Source: CAZBAF01 sp964490245
GTDB taxonomy: Bacteria; Patescibacteriota; Saccharimonadia; Saccharimonadales; JACDBH01
Direction of reading: 5' to 3'
Assembly (NCBI GenBank): GCA_964490245.1
Contig: CAZBAF010000003.1
Coordinates: 1-64,000 of the forward strand
Length of the DNA stretch: 64,000 bases
Shown: positions 23,475-31,544 of the stretch, one piece after another
Numbering within the stretch: the first letter of the stretch is position 1
How the letters are laid out: the number at the start of each line of letters is the position of its first letter
Made by a program: the position numbers and the translations under genes
The notes under the pieces: model-generated
What the model saw: only the letters and a program-made list of their open reading frames with translations
Told to the model about the DNA's origin: nothing
The model's database searches: none

Positions 23475-24041
23475 ACTTCTCTGTGAGAAATAGTTGATTT
23501 CGTTGACGATATCAAACAGAGCCTGGGCTTTGGCCTTTTCGTCGGTGATTGCCTGGGCAGCCTCATAGGCGGTTTTAATCAGTGTCTGGTCGTCGGTGGC
23601 CTGGAGCATCATCATGGCGGTGCGGTACCGCTCCTCAGGGGATTGTTCAAGGTGAGATATCAGGGGTGACAGTTGCTGCAGGGCCTGTTGCTTGATTTGC
23701 ATGAGGTCATTCGGTACCGGTGTGATGGCGACGGGGGCAGGGGGATTGGTGTGCACCGGCACGGGCTCGCCCGGCGAATCCTGTATCTGCGGCTGAATGG
23801 CATGTTGCTGCGGGGCTGGTGTGCCCTGATCGCCGGTCATGATGTAATCGCTTGCAGAGGCTGAAGGGTCATCCATGGGCGGTGCAGTCGTGGTTGCAAA
23901 TGCACCGTACTCTTGATTCTGCTGGTCGCCTGGCTGCGGCAGCATGCCGTTGTCTTGCACGGGCTGCGCGGCAGGGTCCTGAAAAGACCCCTCGTCGGCC
24001 ACCGGCACATCCTGTGTGTTTCTGTTGCTGAAAATGCCCAC
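23472..24041 (-). CDS. Hypothetical protein with Pro/Gln-rich N terminus and helical C-terminal domain
   Basis: A 189-residue protein, GTG start at 24041. Residues 1-110 are low complexity (Pro, Gln, Asp, Ala); residues about 110-185 are a compact helical domain with Gln-Ala-Leu-Gln-Gln-Leu-Ser-Pro-Leu-Ile and Glu-Glu-Arg-Tyr-Arg-Thr-Ala. The plan of a disordered N terminus with a short helical domain is common in this lineage. Function unknown, probably a scaffold or adaptor. Confidence 0.6.
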   Translation of the reverse strand: MGIFSNRNTQDVPVADEGSFQDPAAQPVQDNGMLPQPGDQQNQEYGAFATTTAPPMDDPSASASDYIMTGDQGTPAPQQHAIQPQIQDSPGEPVPVHTNPPAPVAITPVPNDLMQIKQQALQQLSPLISHLEQSPEERYRTAMMMLQATDDQTLIKTAYEAAQAITDEKAKAQALFDIVNEINYFSQRS

Positions 24042-24180
24042 CCTGGTTCCTGTATACGTACGTTAGTTATTTTCTTTACGTAACACTATATCATAAGCAT
24101 AACGAGAATAGTAAGGGCGCGGCACGCAAAGTAAAAGGGCACCCTGTACTCAGAACCTCGAACTCTGTACTATGGTAAGT

Positions 24181-25221
24181 ATGCTTGATGATCTGAAATA
24201 CATTCACGAGAAAGATGCACAGGATGCTTTGGGTGTGGCCGAAAAACAATGGCAACAGCTGGAGCACAGCTTTGATTTAAGCGGCTGGCAGCTCGAGTCA
24301 GGCGCAGTTAAAAACATAGTTTTTGCCGGCATGGGCGGCTCGGCTTTGGCGGCGTCAATCAGCCAGAGCTGGCCGGGATACAATATGCCGTTTGAAATTA
24401 CACGCCAGTACGATATCCCGTCCTATGTATCGGAAGAGACACTTTTTATCGCCAGCAGCTATTCCGGCAACACCGAAGAGACGATTGAGGCGATGAGCCG
24501 CGCCAAAGAAAAAGGCGCCCAAGTGGTGGTGATTGCCTCCGGCGGCAAGATGCAGGAGCTGGCAGGGCAGAACAGTTGGCCGTTTGTACACTTGCCGGGC
24601 GGTTTACAGCCCCGGCATGCGGTACTCTACAGTCTGAAGGCACTAGTGACAGTGCTGGGGTGCGCGCAGGTTATCGATCGTGATGAGGCAGAAGCAGCGC
24701 TAAGGACGGCAAATGACTTTCTTAAAACCAGCGTAGCGCACTGGCGCCCCGATGTTAAGACGGCCGATAACGAGGCTAAACAGCTGGCTCTTGAGCTGAG
24801 CGGTAAATCGCCGGTTGTATACGCCGGTCCGTTGTTGTTCCCGGCTGCCTATAAATGGAAGATCAGTTTTAACGAAAACGCCAAGAATGTAGCCTGGTGC
24901 AACCAGCTGCCGGAGTTTAATCATAACGAGTTTTTGGGATGGACGTCACATCCGATAGAAAAGCCATACGCGGTTGTTCAGCTGCGCAGTAATCTGGAGC
25001 ATGAGCGCACAAAGAAGCGCTTTGAGGTCACCAATAAACTGCTGAGCGGCCGTTGGCCGCAACCGCTTGTGGTCGAGGCGGCGGGCGATACGCTGCTGGC
25101 GCAGTTGCTCTACACCATTGCACTGGGTGATTTTGTATCAATCTATCTGGCGCTGCTGAACGGGCTTAACCCGACACCGGTTGAACTGATAGAGCGGCTT
25201 AAGACCGAACTGGCCGGCTGA
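24181..25221 (+). CDS. Bifunctional phosphoglucose/phosphomannose isomerase-type SIS protein
   Basis: Interconverts glucose-6-P or mannose-6-P with fructose-6-P, feeding glycolysis and sugar-nucleotide synthesis. The 346 residues hold two SIS domains; the first has Gly-Met-Gly-Gly-Ser-Ala-Leu-Ala and SSYSGNTEET, the sugar-phosphate loop, as in archaeal and CPR PGI/PMI. The ATG at 24181 rather than 24172 is chosen because TACTAT (24168-24173) ends 7 bases before it (leaderless). Confidence 0.85.
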   Translation: MLDDLKYIHEKDAQDALGVAEKQWQQLEHSFDLSGWQLESGAVKNIVFAGMGGSALAASISQSWPGYNMPFEITRQYDIPSYVSEETLFIASSYSGNTEETIEAMSRAKEKGAQVVVIASGGKMQELAGQNSWPFVHLPGGLQPRHAVLYSLKALVTVLGCAQVIDRDEAEAALRTANDFLKTSVAHWRPDVKTADNEAKQLALELSGKSPVVYAGPLLFPAAYKWKISFNENAKNVAWCNQLPEFNHNEFLGWTSHPIEKPYAVVQLRSNLEHERTKKRFEVTNKLLSGRWPQPLVVEAAGDTLLAQLLYTIALGDFVSIYLALLNGLNPTPVELIERLKTELAG

Positions 25222-25228
25222 TCAGCGT

Positions 25229-25555
25229 TTAGCGGTGAGCGCCGGTAACAAGCAGATAGCTGTGGCGGATGAGGCCCTGGATTTCTTCCCAGGGCAGCTG
25301 GCCGGTTAACAGAATGGTGTTCCAATGCTTTTTATTAAGATGATAGCCCGGCATAACCGATTCATAGCGTTCACGCAGCAGCTCGGCCAGCTGCGGGTCG
25401 CACTTCAGGCTTAGATTAACAGGGGTCTTGCCCTCGTGAATCAAGGCAAACATTTTATCGCCGGCCTTATACACCGCTACGCCTTCGCCGAACGGATAAT
25501 CCAGCCGGGCGTTCGGCATGCTCAAAATATATTCCTCAACCTCTTTATGCGTCAT
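25229..25555 (-). CDS. MmcQ/YjbR-family DNA-binding-like protein
   Basis: A 108-residue protein of the MmcQ/YjbR fold: His-Lys-Glu-Val-Glu-Glu-Tyr near the N terminus, then Asp-Tyr-Pro-Phe-Gly-Glu, Met-Phe-Ala-Leu-Ile and Trp-Asn-Thr-Ile. The family has a CyaY-like fold; biochemical role unclear. The ATG at 25555 overlaps the last 11 bases of orn, so it is translated by coupling. Confidence 0.75.
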   Translation of the reverse strand: MTHKEVEEYILSMPNARLDYPFGEGVAVYKAGDKMFALIHEGKTPVNLSLKCDPQLAELLRERYESVMPGYHLNKKHWNTILLTGQLPWEEIQGLIRHSYLLVTGAHR

Positions 25556-26102
25556 GTTTTTGCAGCCAGTCCAGGTAAAATTGTAGCTCGGCAATGGATT
25601 CCTGGATATCGTCATAGGCACGGTGATTATTGGCTTTCTCATATTCAACGCCAAACTTGCCCTGCATAACGGTTTTCCAGCTGGTGACATCCAGCATGCG
25701 ATAGTGCAGGCGCAGATCCAGCGCCGGCCACCAGGCCTTGATCATGGCCCGGTCGCTATGGATGGAATTGCCCGCCAGAACCGCCGGCTCGGACCCAAAG
25801 TACTGTTCGGTAAAGCCGATCAGCTCTTTCTCTACTTGAGCGAGCGGTTTGCCTTGGTCATTATGATTTAAGAAGTTATCGCGGTTTTCGGGGTGGTCCT
25901 GCCAAAAAGTATTGAGCTTCATGCGCTCTACCAGCGTCCGGGGATCGTTTTTTATACGCGCCTCATAGTTGCCTAAAGTTTTAAAGTCAAAATCTGTCAC
26001 CTCAACTGACACTTCCAGGATGACGTCTTTACCGTACTCAAAGCCGGTAAACTCCAAGTCCATCCACAATAATTTGGTGGGCACAATTTTTTCTATTCCC
26101 AT
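25545..26102 (-). CDS. orn: Oligoribonuclease
   Basis: DEDDh 3'-5' exonuclease that degrades 2-5 nt RNA (and pGpG) to mononucleotides. 185 residues. Exo motifs visible: Trp-Met-Asp-Leu-Glu-Phe-Thr-Gly near residue 13, Gly-Asn-Ser-Ile-His-Ser-Asp-Arg near 112 and Asn-Asn-His-Arg-Ala-Tyr-Asp-Asp-Ile near 158, with the catalytic His. Oligoribonuclease proper is mostly proteobacterial and actinobacterial. It is the first gene of a two-gene unit with the YjbR-like protein. Confidence 0.92.
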   Translation of the reverse strand: MGIEKIVPTKLLWMDLEFTGFEYGKDVILEVSVEVTDFDFKTLGNYEARIKNDPRTLVERMKLNTFWQDHPENRDNFLNHNDQGKPLAQVEKELIGFTEQYFGSEPAVLAGNSIHSDRAMIKAWWPALDLRLHYRMLDVTSWKTVMQGKFGVEYEKANNHRAYDDIQESIAELQFYLDWLQKHDA

Positions 26103-26167
26103 AGTTGTTTCTATTCTATCAGATTACGCTTTAGGTGTTAGCACGTATTCTGGGGTAAAATGCAACT

Positions 26168-26956
26168 ATGCCTAAGAAATTTTTGGTGCCGCTTGGGGTC
26201 GTGCTGCTGCTTGCTGCAGGTTTTTTTGGCTGGCTTAAGTTCAGGGATGTGTTTTATAGTGAGCCGTCGCCCAATACGGCGCAGCAGGCGACCGATGCCC
26301 CAGGGCAGGAACAGCCGGTGCCGGACGAAGCGCCTGATAATTTTGACCGGACAAGGTATGCGCTGGATCAACCGGCCAGTCCGTGGTGGGTAGTCAATAA
26401 GACGCGGCCCCTGCCGGCTGGATATGAGCCGGACGATTTGGTGGTACCTGAGGTACGCCGGCGTCTGAGCGGGGCAGAGCAAATGCAGTTCAGCAATCAA
26501 GCGGTGCCGGACTTAACAGCTATGTTCAGCGCTGCCGGCAATGAAGGTGTGACACTGGTGTTCGGCAGCGGCTACCGGTCTGAGGCGCTGCAACGGCAGT
26601 TTTATAACAGCTATGTGGCACGTGACGGACAGGCTGCGGCCGATCGCTACAGCGCCCGGCCCGGTACCAGCGAACACCAGACCGGGCTAGCGTTTGACGC
26701 AACGTCCGTGAGTCAGGCTTGTCACCTGCAGATTTGTTTTGAAGATACGCCCGAGGGCAAGTGGCTGCGCGAAAACGCCCACACTTACGGCTTTATTGTC
26801 CGCTATCCCAATGGCAAAGAGTCCGTTACCGGCTATCAGTACGAGCCGTGGCACATGCGCTGGGTAGGCAGGGAATTGGCTGAAGAAATGCACAACACCG
26901 GCATCGCCACCCTGGAAGAATTCTTTGGCCTGCCAGCCGCCCCTGATTATTTATAA
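26168..26956 (+). CDS. Membrane-anchored D,D-carboxypeptidase (VanY/M15B type)
   Basis: Zinc peptidase cutting D-Ala-D-Ala ends of peptidoglycan stems, outside the membrane. Residues 5-25 are a signal anchor followed by a Gln/Pro linker; the catalytic part has Gly-Ser-Gly-Tyr-Arg-Ser, SEHQTGLAFD (168-177; His and Asp zinc ligands) and EPWHMRW (226-232; catalytic Glu, zinc His). Length 262. Start set by TAAAAT (26156-26161) ending 6 bases before ATG. It may remodel its own or a host cell wall. Confidence 0.92.
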   Translation: MPKKFLVPLGVVLLLAAGFFGWLKFRDVFYSEPSPNTAQQATDAPGQEQPVPDEAPDNFDRTRYALDQPASPWWVVNKTRPLPAGYEPDDLVVPEVRRRLSGAEQMQFSNQAVPDLTAMFSAAGNEGVTLVFGSGYRSEALQRQFYNSYVARDGQAAADRYSARPGTSEHQTGLAFDATSVSQACHLQICFEDTPEGKWLRENAHTYGFIVRYPNGKESVTGYQYEPWHMRWVGRELAEEMHNTGIATLEEFFGLPAAPDYL

Positions 26957-26961
26957 GTTTA

Positions 26962-26990
26962 TTGCATTAGTATCAATTAACTGTTATAAT
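26962..26990 (+). promoter_or_regulatory. Promoter of 27040 gene
   Basis: TTGCAT (26962-26967), 17 bp, TATAAT (26985-26990); leader about 43 bases ending in GGGGAGAA. Confidence 0.75.
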
Positions 26991-27039
26991 TAAAGAATGT
27001 GTCCCGACAGAGGGGATACCGAACCAGGGGAGAACCCTA

Positions 27040-27336
27040 ATGAAGAAGTCCACGAAGCTCAAGCTGGCGGTGGCCTCCGTTCCGGTGCTCACGGGGCTCT
27101 ACGCCTTGGCGACCATCCCCGGCGGCCTGACGCTGATCGTCCGGCCCGTCAAGACGGTTCGAGAGATGCGTCGCCGCCCCCAGAGGCCCAGCCTCTTCGA
27201 GCAGATGAACGCGGCCTCGCTCGGCCCGGACAAGCTCGCCGAGATGCGTGACGCCTACGCGTCGCCGGGCACCTTCCCGGTCCACTCCACCAACGGGCTC
27301 CACAAGCCCGACTACGACTTCGTCCGGCACGCCTGA
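27040..27336 (+). CDS. High-GC small membrane protein (98 aa)
   Basis: Starts Met-Lys-Lys-Ser-Thr-Lys-Leu-Lys, with GGGGAGAA 6 bases upstream. A single hydrophobic segment (about residues 9-35) follows a basic N terminus, so it is a signal anchor; the rest is polar, ending Asp-Tyr-Asp-Phe-Val-Arg-His-Ala. All Lys codons are AAG and third bases are nearly all G/C. No family recognised. Fourth of the isolated high-GC genes. Confidence 0.65.
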   Translation: MKKSTKLKLAVASVPVLTGLYALATIPGGLTLIVRPVKTVREMRRRPQRPSLFEQMNAASLGPDKLAEMRDAYASPGTFPVHSTNGLHKPDYDFVRHA

Positions 27337-27342
27337 TGACCT

Positions 27343-27398
27343 GCCCGGGTGGGGAGCACGCGTTCGGCACCAGCCGAGCCACTGCAACCCGCCCGGGC
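27343..27398 (+). terminator. GC-rich nested hairpin 3' of 27040 gene
   Basis: GCCCGGG pairs with CCCGGGC across an inner CGGC/GCCG hairpin; no T-tract. Confidence 0.5.
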
Positions 27399-27428
27399 TA
27401 GCCAGGCATCTTACTTCTTCTATCTAAT

Positions 27429-27507
27429 GATCCAACGCTCTGCACTTAGTACTGCAACCGCCGTGGCCACCGCTACGACCTCATCTTTGCATGCTACCCG
27501 TTGGATC
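27429..27507 (+). terminator. Inverted repeat GATCCAACG/CGTTGGATC
   Basis: A perfect 9-bp stem with a 61-base loop, followed on the plus strand by CTCTTTTCTC. It overlaps the last codons of the 27494 gene on the other strand. Confidence 0.45.
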
Positions 27508-28225
27508 TCTTTTCTCTTGCTAAAAACTTGGGACGCTTGCCCCAGGCGGCAACGATGAGCGGCAGTGCAACCAGGGCTATTACCAGACAAATTGCAGGGT
27601 AGTAATAATGGCCAGGTATAGAGTTAAAACCATTCAGCTCCCTAATCTTACCTAAGCTCTCCAGCTTGATTAAATAACCCCATACGACCAGTACTGTCAA
27701 CCCAAAACCGAATTTATAACTCCTCTCAAATACCGCTTGGCGTTCTTTGATTTGCCGCTCGTCGAGCAGACCCGCTGCCCGCCCGGTCATCCAATAAATA
27801 TCCCGCTGCAAGCTCGTGAGCGTAAGTGTTAGTATACTAGCCACAAAGATAGCCCCGGTAGCCAGGTTTTCCAGAACAAAGCGGTTGCGTGTTTCATCAA
27901 ACGGGCTTACCCACAGGCTTTGGATCGAGAACCAAACCGCAGCTAGAAGTGCCAAAGGGATAAGCAAGGCAAACACTCGGATAAGAGGCAAGTGCCTGGG
28001 ATCTTCAACGGCTGATTTTGTGGTGTGGTTGTAGGCAACAGCAAATACTGCCGCTATGGTAAGCACTGGTGTAGTGTACAGTGGCACAGTCAAGATGTAA
28101 GCCGGAAAGCTGCCCTCTGGAAGTAATGTTATGAGGGCAGTTCCAGTAAGCAGCACTGCCCATGAAGCGAATAATGTGTAGAACAATAATCTGTTCCAAA
28201 ACTTTAATGTTTGCCGCCTGCCCAT
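27494..28225 (-). CDS. Polytopic membrane protein paired with Xre regulator
   Basis: 243 residues with about six hydrophobic helices and a basic N terminus (Met-Gly-Arg-Arg-Gln-Thr). Its ATG lies 22 bases inside the end of the upstream Xre gene, so the pair is translationally coupled. Many Xre-type regulators of this compact kind are followed by a membrane protein of unknown function; the partner may modulate the regulator. No transporter motif recognised. Confidence 0.7.
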   Translation of the reverse strand: MGRRQTLKFWNRLLFYTLFASWAVLLTGTALITLLPEGSFPAYILTVPLYTTPVLTIAAVFAVAYNHTTKSAVEDPRHLPLIRVFALLIPLALLAAVWFSIQSLWVSPFDETRNRFVLENLATGAIFVASILTLTLTSLQRDIYWMTGRAAGLLDERQIKERQAVFERSYKFGFGLTVLVVWGYLIKLESLGKIRELNGFNSIPGHYYYPAICLVIALVALPLIVAAWGKRPKFLAREKRSNG

Positions 28226-28458
28226 TTCTTCTCCTTCACTTTACTTGAAAACAATGGAGGAAAAGGCTTGTCCGAGAAAACGGTGCCAATTTCCACGCAA
28301 AACGCGTCGGCGATCTTAAAGGCCAGCTCAAGGCTGGGCGAATAATCGCCACGCTCAATAAAGCCGATGGTCTGATAGTTGACGCCTACCAGATCGGCCA
28401 GCTCCTGGCGCGACATGTCTTTTTCTGTACGCAGCAATGCGACACGGTTATATATCAT
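28204..28458 (-). CDS. Xre-family transcriptional regulator (84 aa)
   Basis: A single helix-turn-helix protein: Met-Ile-Tyr-Asn-Arg-Val-Ala-Leu-Leu-Arg-Thr-Glu, then Ser-Arg-Gln-Glu-Leu-Ala-Asp-Leu-Val-Gly-Val-Asn and Tyr-Gln-Thr-Ile-Gly-Phe-Ile-Glu-Arg-Gly-Asp-Tyr-Ser-Pro-Ser. This pattern is that of small Cro/CI repressors. Start 28458 chosen for the domain boundary; an operator palindrome directly abuts it. Confidence 0.85.
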   Translation of the reverse strand: MIYNRVALLRTEKDMSRQELADLVGVNYQTIGFIERGDYSPSLELAFKIADAFCVEIGTVFSDKPFPPLFSSKVKEKKWAGGKH

Positions 28459-28459
28459 A

Positions 28460-28478
28460 ACGCAATACATTGTTGCGT
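28460..28478. promoter_or_regulatory. Operator palindrome ACGCAA-N7-TTGCGT
   Basis: A perfect inverted repeat two bases from the Xre start codon, overlapping where the -10 region should be: probable autorepression site. Confidence 0.65.
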
Positions 28479-28639
28479 ATACACAACAAAATGTCAAATA
28501 TAGATAACAGCTGATGCGATCAGAATTTATTTCTTGTTTGTCAGCAGCTGCTTATTCATAGGGAGCTGTCGGAGAAATTTTTCTCGGTGTGGTAAAGGAA
28601 CCCGCCGGGGCTCTTTACGAGGAGCAGCAGAGTGCAGCT

Positions 28640-29878
28640 TTATTCGTATCTAAGGGCTTCGATGGGGTCTTTACGGGCGGCTTTGACGGCCGGAGCGGTG
28701 CCAAAGATGATGCCCACCGTTGCCGAGGCGCCCACCGCCAGGGCAATAATCTGCCAGGTGACGGCCGGCTGAAGGCTGCTGATAATGCGCAGAGCGGCAA
28801 TGCCGCCAAAGGCCAGGATAACACCGACAATGCCGCCGACAATGCTCATGACAGTCGCTTCAATCATAAACTGGGTGTAGATCTGCCGGTTGGTGGCACC
28901 TAAAGATTTGCGCACGCCGATTTCGCGCGTGCGTTCGGTGACGGCCACAAACATAATATTCATTATACCGATACCGCCGACCAGCAAAGATATGGCGGCG
29001 ATACCAACGACAAAAGCTGTGGCGGTGCGGGCAGTGTCCTGGGCGATGAACTCGGTTTCTTCGGCTCTCAGGACGGTAAAATCCTCTTGGCGCCCGTGAT
29101 TGGCCAGCAGTGTCTCGTGGGCAGCTGCCGCCAGCTGCGCAGATGTGTGTTCGGTTGTGGGTGTCAGCATAAACTGATAAATGGAGGGGTTGCCGCCGAC
29201 AATCTCTTTTGCCAGCGGGTAGGACATAAAGATGCCTTTATTAAGATCAGTCACGGCGCTGAGCGGATTAGTCTGGAACTCTTCAAAGATACCGCCAATG
29301 ACAAAATCTTTGCCGCGGATGGTCATCAGTTTGCCCAAAGGAACGTTCTCTTTATATAGCTCCTCGGCGACGCGTCTGCCGATAATAACCACGTTACGCC
29401 CGTTGGAATCATCGCGGAAGAACGATCCGTAAGCAACTTTTTGCCCCAGCATTTCCGGCAGGCGTTCGGTGCTGGCAATGACGACGCCGTCGGTGTATTC
29501 CTGCCCCTCAAAATTAGTCGCCAGCCCTGAGATAGTACTGAGCGGTACTACGGCGGCGGCCTCAGTCAGTTTTTGCAGTGACTCGTAATCTTTGTCGGTC
29601 AGAGAGTTTGCACCGAACGAAGCCAGGTAATTGATGTGAGTAATGGTGCCGCTGTCGTCGCGGGTGGCGACTTTGCCGGGACGGATGGTGACGAGATCAG
29701 GGTTGTTTGACTGGTTGGTCTGCACGACCTGCCGGCGAAAACCCTCGCCCAGTGCGACCGTCATAATAACCGAAGCCACCCCGATAATAATACCCAGCAT
29801 CGTCAGGAGGCTGCGTGTCTTGTTAGCGCGGATTGACTGCAGGGCAATACGGGTATTGGTCGAAAATAGCATGGTCAT
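28640..29878 (-). CDS. ABC transporter permease (MacB/FtsX type)
   Basis: 412 residues: one N-terminal helix (about 20-45), a large extracytoplasmic MacB-like domain (about 50-280) and three C-terminal helices in an FtsX domain with the Thr-Arg-Glu-Ile-Gly-Val-Arg-Lys-Ser-Leu-Gly-Ala segment typical of this family. Works with the ATPase encoded upstream (4-base ATGA overlap). Members export peptides, macrolides or lipoproteins; the cargo here is unknown. Confidence 0.92.
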   Translation of the reverse strand: MTMLFSTNTRIALQSIRANKTRSLLTMLGIIIGVASVIMTVALGEGFRRQVVQTNQSNNPDLVTIRPGKVATRDDSGTITHINYLASFGANSLTDKDYESLQKLTEAAAVVPLSTISGLATNFEGQEYTDGVVIASTERLPEMLGQKVAYGSFFRDDSNGRNVVIIGRRVAEELYKENVPLGKLMTIRGKDFVIGGIFEEFQTNPLSAVTDLNKGIFMSYPLAKEIVGGNPSIYQFMLTPTTEHTSAQLAAAAHETLLANHGRQEDFTVLRAEETEFIAQDTARTATAFVVGIAAISLLVGGIGIMNIMFVAVTERTREIGVRKSLGATNRQIYTQFMIEATVMSIVGGIVGVILAFGGIAALRIISSLQPAVTWQIIALAVGASATVGIIFGTAPAVKAARKDPIEALRYE

Positions 29879-30759
29879 GATTTTGTCCGTTTCTTGGTTT
29901 TGGTTTTGCGCGGTTTGGCGGTCTTTTTAGCATCTTTGACCAGGCGTTTGCGCGCCGGGGCGGCTTTGGCCGGGATTTCATGAAGGAAGGCGGATACGCC
30001 CTCGAGCTGCTCCTCCTCATCGGTGCGCGGCTGCTCATCGCCGCCGCTGCGGGCGCGCAGCGGGATTTCGCCCAGCTTGGTCTGTTCGTCATGCACAATC
30101 GAACCATCCAGCATGTACAGAACGCGTGTGGCATAGCGAGTCAACTCGGGGTTGTGGGTCACCATCAGGATAGTGCTGCCGGTGCTGTGCAGTTCAGCCA
30201 ACAGCTCCATAACCACACGTGAACTGTGGCTGTCCAGGTTGCCGGTGGGCTCGTCGGCAATAATCAGGCTGGGGTTGTTTACCAGCGCACGGGCAATGGC
30301 CACGCGCTGCGCCTGTCCGCCCGACAAGGCTTTGGGATAAAAATATTCACGGTCGCCCAGGCCCACGCGCTCCAGGGCTTCGCCCGCCTGTTTTAGGCGG
30401 CGGGTCTGGGTCATGCCTTTGTAGGCGAGGGGCAGGGCAACGTTTTCGAGTGCGGTCAGGCGGGGCAGCAGATTGAAGGACTGAAAAATAAAGCCTATGT
30501 GATCACGCCGCGCACGCGCCAGGCGGTTGGGGCGCAGGCGTGAGACCACGCGTCCGCTCAGGCTGTAGGTGCCGTGGGTGGGGCGGTCGAGCAGACCAAT
30601 AACATTAAGTAGGCTTGACTTGCCTGAACCGCTCGGACCCATGATGGCCACGAATTCGCCCTTTTGAACGGTCAGGCTGATTTCGTCCAGAGCTACGGTG
30701 GTGGCATTGCCAAACCCGTACAGCTTGGAAACTTCAACTAGTTCGATTACGGTTGCCAT
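29875..30759 (-). CDS. ABC transporter ATP-binding protein (MacB/LolD type)
   Basis: Walker A GPSGSGKSS (41-49), Q-loop Gln-Ser-Phe-Asn-Leu-Leu, signature LSGGQAQR (145-152), Walker B Leu-Ile-Ile-Ala-Asp-Glu-Pro (165-171), H-loop Val-Thr-His-Asn. Residues 230-294 are an extra tail rich in Lys/Arg/Glu, absent from standard LolD-type proteins. Energises the FtsX-type permease at 28640. TACACT ends 8 bases before the ATG, near-leaderless. Confidence 0.94.
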   Translation of the reverse strand: MATVIELVEVSKLYGFGNATTVALDEISLTVQKGEFVAIMGPSGSGKSSLLNVIGLLDRPTHGTYSLSGRVVSRLRPNRLARARRDHIGFIFQSFNLLPRLTALENVALPLAYKGMTQTRRLKQAGEALERVGLGDREYFYPKALSGGQAQRVAIARALVNNPSLIIADEPTGNLDSHSSRVVMELLAELHSTGSTILMVTHNPELTRYATRVLYMLDGSIVHDEQTKLGEIPLRARSGGDEQPRTDEEEQLEGVSAFLHEIPAKAAPARKRLVKDAKKTAKPRKTKTKKRTKS

Positions 30760-30821
30760 TGGTACTAAGTGTACTCAAACCGGCTATCTGTCCGCAAGGT
30801 GTAAAAGAAACAATTTTCAGA

Positions 30822-30827
30822 TATAAT
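30822..30827 (+). promoter_or_regulatory. -10 box upstream of tRNA-Ser locus
   Basis: TATAAT, with no clear -35. A TCAAGC/GCTTGA hairpin (30889-30907) lies between it and the first tRNA-Ser fragment. Confidence 0.45.
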
Positions 30828-30914
30828 AGCTTAGTTAAAAGCTTGTCGGGTTGAAGCAAGGGAAGGCTAAGGGTTTTCACTGGCCGATCAAGCAGATTCG
30901 CTTGAGCTCGACGT

Positions 30915-31080
30915 GGAGAGATGCANNNNNNNNNNNNNNNNNNNNNNNNNNNNNNNNNNNNNNNNNNNNNNNNNNNNNNNNNNNNNNNNNNNNNNNNNNN
31001 NNNNNNNNNNNNNNNNNNNNNNNNNGGAGTGGTTTAACTGGCAGTCCTGGAAAGACTGTGTGCTCGCAAGGGTACCGAGG
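30915..31080 (+). pseudogene. Broken tRNA-Ser copy containing an assembly gap
   Basis: The bases GGAGAGATGCA, then 100 N, then 55 bases identical to the intact tRNA-Ser from its D-arm to its variable arm. At 31081 the sequence departs into a hairpin-rich stretch (GAAGTGCC/GGCACTTC, TTGCAAAC/GTTTGCAA, GCGGGCCCGC), and only near 31165 does a T-arm-like GGGTCGAATCCC return. The acceptor 3' strand is missing. Either a decayed tRNA with an 85-base insertion or a mis-assembled repeat. Confidence 0.6.
30926..31025. other. Assembly gap (100 N)
   Basis: Exactly 100 N, a conventional scaffold gap; true length is unknown. It falls within a repeated tRNA-Ser sequence, which probably caused the break. 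Confidence 0.99.
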
Positions 31081-31203
31081 TGAGAAGTGCCAGTGGCACT
31101 TCGCAAGGCAATCTTCTCTTGCAAACTTGTTTGCAAAGATGAAGTTGCGGGCCCGCCGAAGGTGGGTCGAATCCCTCATTCGAACCCTGTATATTTAAAT
31201 TGT

Positions 31204-31293
31204 GGAGAGATGCAGGAGTGGTTTAACTGGCAGTCCTGGAAAGACTGTGTGCTCGCAAGGGTACCGAGGGTTCGAATCCCTCTCTCTCCGCCA
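31204..31293 (+). tRNA. tRNA-Ser (anticodon GGA), CCA encoded
   Basis: Type II tRNA: acceptor GGAGAGA with TCTCTCC, anticodon stem CAGTC/GACTG with loop CTGGAAA, long variable arm, T-arm GAGGG TTCGAAT CCCTC, discriminator G, CCA. Anticodon GGA reads UCC/UCU. Confidence 0.95.
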
Positions 31294-31354
31294 TGTGCCA
31301 TACGGTACATGGCTCCGCCCCGAATAGTACATGGACCGCCCCCTAAAGCCGATG

Positions 31355-31481
31355 TTACTTTACGATTCTGCCAATACGATAACAGGCGGCAAGCAGCACA
31401 AGCAGGCCTGCGATATTCCCAAACGAATGAAGGCCCAACATTGCTCTGCAATATAGCAGTAACCGTCCCAATTGCAGTCAT
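31355..31481 (-). pseudogene. Possible frameshifted small membrane protein
   Basis: On the minus strand, Met-Thr-Ala-Ile-Gly-Thr-Val-Thr-Ala-Ile-Leu in one frame is followed in the next by MLGLHSFGNIAGLLVLLAAC-Tyr-Arg-Ile-Gly-Arg-Ile-Val-Lys-stop. Joined by a one-base shift near 31445 they make a two-helix membrane protein. Either a decayed gene or a sequencing error. Confidence 0.3.
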
Positions 31482-31544
31482 GAGGTTACGGATTGACGGA
31501 TGCTGTGCCCGCACGCATACTTTGAATGTATAAAAGGACGAATC

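Noticed and set aside
14645..27507. High-GC genes as assembly contamination
   Set aside because: Each lies between ordinary genes with continuous sequence, has AT-rich promoters like the rest of the window, and the four are separate, which does not fit a contaminating contig.
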